Positions 29,251 to 29,937 of a DNA stretch of 29,937 nucleotides are shown piece after piece. This DNA is from a virus, in the IMG/VR virus record IMGVR_UViG_3300022074_000251, positions 1 to 29,937 of that record. One strand, written 5' to 3'. The position numbers and the translations under genes were made by a program. The notes under the pieces were generated by a model. The model was not told where the DNA came from. It saw nothing but the letters and a program-made list of their open reading frames with translations, and did no database searches. Within the stretch, counting starts at the first letter, position 1. Every line of letters starts with the position of its first letter.

Positions 29251-29937
29251 CTATGCGTTTTCTAGGGCCGTGATCCGTGCCTCTAGTTCTTTGATTGTAG
29301 CGACCAAGAGTGGCACTAGCTTGCTTTGGTCAATCTGTTGGTAAACAGGGTTGCTATCCTCACCTACTTCGTTGTGTGTGCCTGTGATTGCTTCTGGCAC
29401 AACTGACTGAACTTCGTGTGCTAAAAAGCCATCAACTGTTGTGTCTGCATCAGCAATAAAGTTGAAGCGTGATGGGTTGAGTTGCTTCAGACGATCTGTT
29501 GCGCCTGTCAGTTCAACCACGTTTTCTTTTAGGCGGTAGTCAGATGAGGTGTTGTAGGCCGTGGATGACCCACTTGTAGTAATTGATCCAATCGTTCCAT
29601 TTGGGTTATGAAACTCAAATGCTGTTCTTGCATTGGTTGAATCTTTAATGCTTTTAAAAGAACCACCGCCACTATCGGGCGCAAAATAATATGAAGGCGC
29701 TGAGCCAGATGTAGCTCCTCCCAAATAGGTGTTGCCACTACCATCAATATACAACCTAGGATTACCATCCCCATCCGACAGCACGATGTTGTTGCTTGAG
29801 GTGCGGATGTCCAAGCCGCCTTGGTTGCCGTGAAATGCTCCTACAATTGTATTTTTTCCTCCTGTAGTTACATAATAACCTGCATTTCTGCCTAAGTATG
29901 TGTTTTCTACTCCAGTAGAATTACTGAACCCCGCCTC
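29251..29937 (-). CDS. Tail fibre with C-terminal S74 intramolecular chaperone, 5' end outside the window
   Basis: The frame is open to the window edge, so the 228 visible residues are only the C-terminal part; a TTG at 29814 is not a real start. The visible part begins with Gly/Asn-rich fibre sequence (N-T-Y-L-G-R-N-A-G-Y-Y; L-Y-I-D-G-S-G-N-T-Y-L-G), then S-S-D-Y-R-L-K-E-N-V with the conserved Ser of the peptidase S74 self-cleaving chaperone. It continues with F-L-A-H-E-V-Q and a final coiled coil (L-L-V-A-T-I-K-E-L-E-A-R-I-T-A-L-E). The chaperone helps the fibre trimerise and then cuts itself off. This protein recognises the host receptor. It is the first visible gene of the minus-strand operon. 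Confidence 0.9.
   Translation of the reverse strand, partial: EAGFSNSTGVENTYLGRNAGYYVTTGGKNTIVGAFHGNQGGLDIRTSSNNIVLSDGDGNPRLYIDGSGNTYLGGATSGSAPSYYFAPDSGGGSFKSIKDSTNARTAFEFHNPNGTIGSITTSGSSTAYNTSSDYRLKENVVELTGATDRLKQLNPSRFNFIADADTTVDGFLAHEVQSVVPEAITGTHNEVGEDSNPVYQQIDQSKLVPLLVATIKELEARITALENA

Noticed and set aside
29251-29814. The last visible gene as a complete 187-residue protein starting at 29814
   Set aside because: The codon is TTG and the frame stays open with fibre-like sequence to the window edge, so the gene is cut off.
1-29937. tRNA genes or a phage RNA polymerase
   Set aside because: No cloverleaf-like sequence or single-subunit RNA polymerase motifs were noticed. This is by eye, and other genome parts are not visible.

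Overview
The window is one segment of a tailed double-stranded DNA phage, most likely a marine podovirus of the HMO-2011 type (phages of SAR116, Roseobacter-group and related Alphaproteobacteria). The main evidence is a family A DNA polymerase at 10681-12759 that carries a DnaJ-like CxxCxGxG zinc module between its exonuclease and polymerase parts, the published hallmark of HMO-2011. Supporting evidence is the order primase, ThyX, helicase, polymerase, Cas4/RecB-like exonuclease, T7-type endonuclease I, MazG and B12-dependent ribonucleotide reductase. The assignment is from memory of families, not from a search. Both ends of the window cut through genes, and no capsid, portal, terminase or RNA polymerase gene is present here.

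Layout. (1) 1-5.8 kb, plus strand: an early/accessory block of about 16 small, mostly unrecognised genes, with an HhH-GPD glycosylase-like protein and a cytosine-methyltransferase-like protein. A 17-bp palindrome, TGWCGGACCGTCCGWCA, occurs nine times here, usually 20-45 bases before a start codon, with a degenerate tenth copy inside the integrase gene. (2) 5.8-6.75 kb: a tyrosine recombinase, suggesting a temperate or formerly temperate phage. (3) 6.7-18.7 kb: a tightly packed replication, recombination and nucleotide-metabolism operon, with many ATGA-type overlaps. (4) 18.72-18.75 kb: a strong hairpin terminator at the convergence of the two gene blocks. (5) 18.75-29.94 kb, minus strand: virion and lysis genes. 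In transcription order these are a tail fibre with an S74 chaperone domain (5' end cut off), three small proteins, an HlyC-like acyltransferase, an 881-aa repeat protein, a SleB cell-wall hydrolase, two acidic proteins and a 1181-aa putative internal virion protein.

How it works together. The replication block can open (helicase), prime (TOPRIM primase), copy (PolA), resect (exonuclease) and resolve (endonuclease I) DNA. ThyX, MazG and ribonucleotide reductase shape the dNTP supply. Integrase plus a dispersed array of identical operator-like palindromes resembles the 'stoperator' arrangement of mycobacteriophage L5, where one repressor bound at many sites silences a genome. No repressor is recognisable in the window, so this remains a hypothesis.

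The items most worth following up are the palindrome array, the 22-residue and 11-residue repeat architecture of the 881-aa virion protein, the HlyC-like acyltransferase whose end overlaps that protein's start, and a 69-aa protein resembling the Acb2/Tad1 nucleotide-sponge hairpin.
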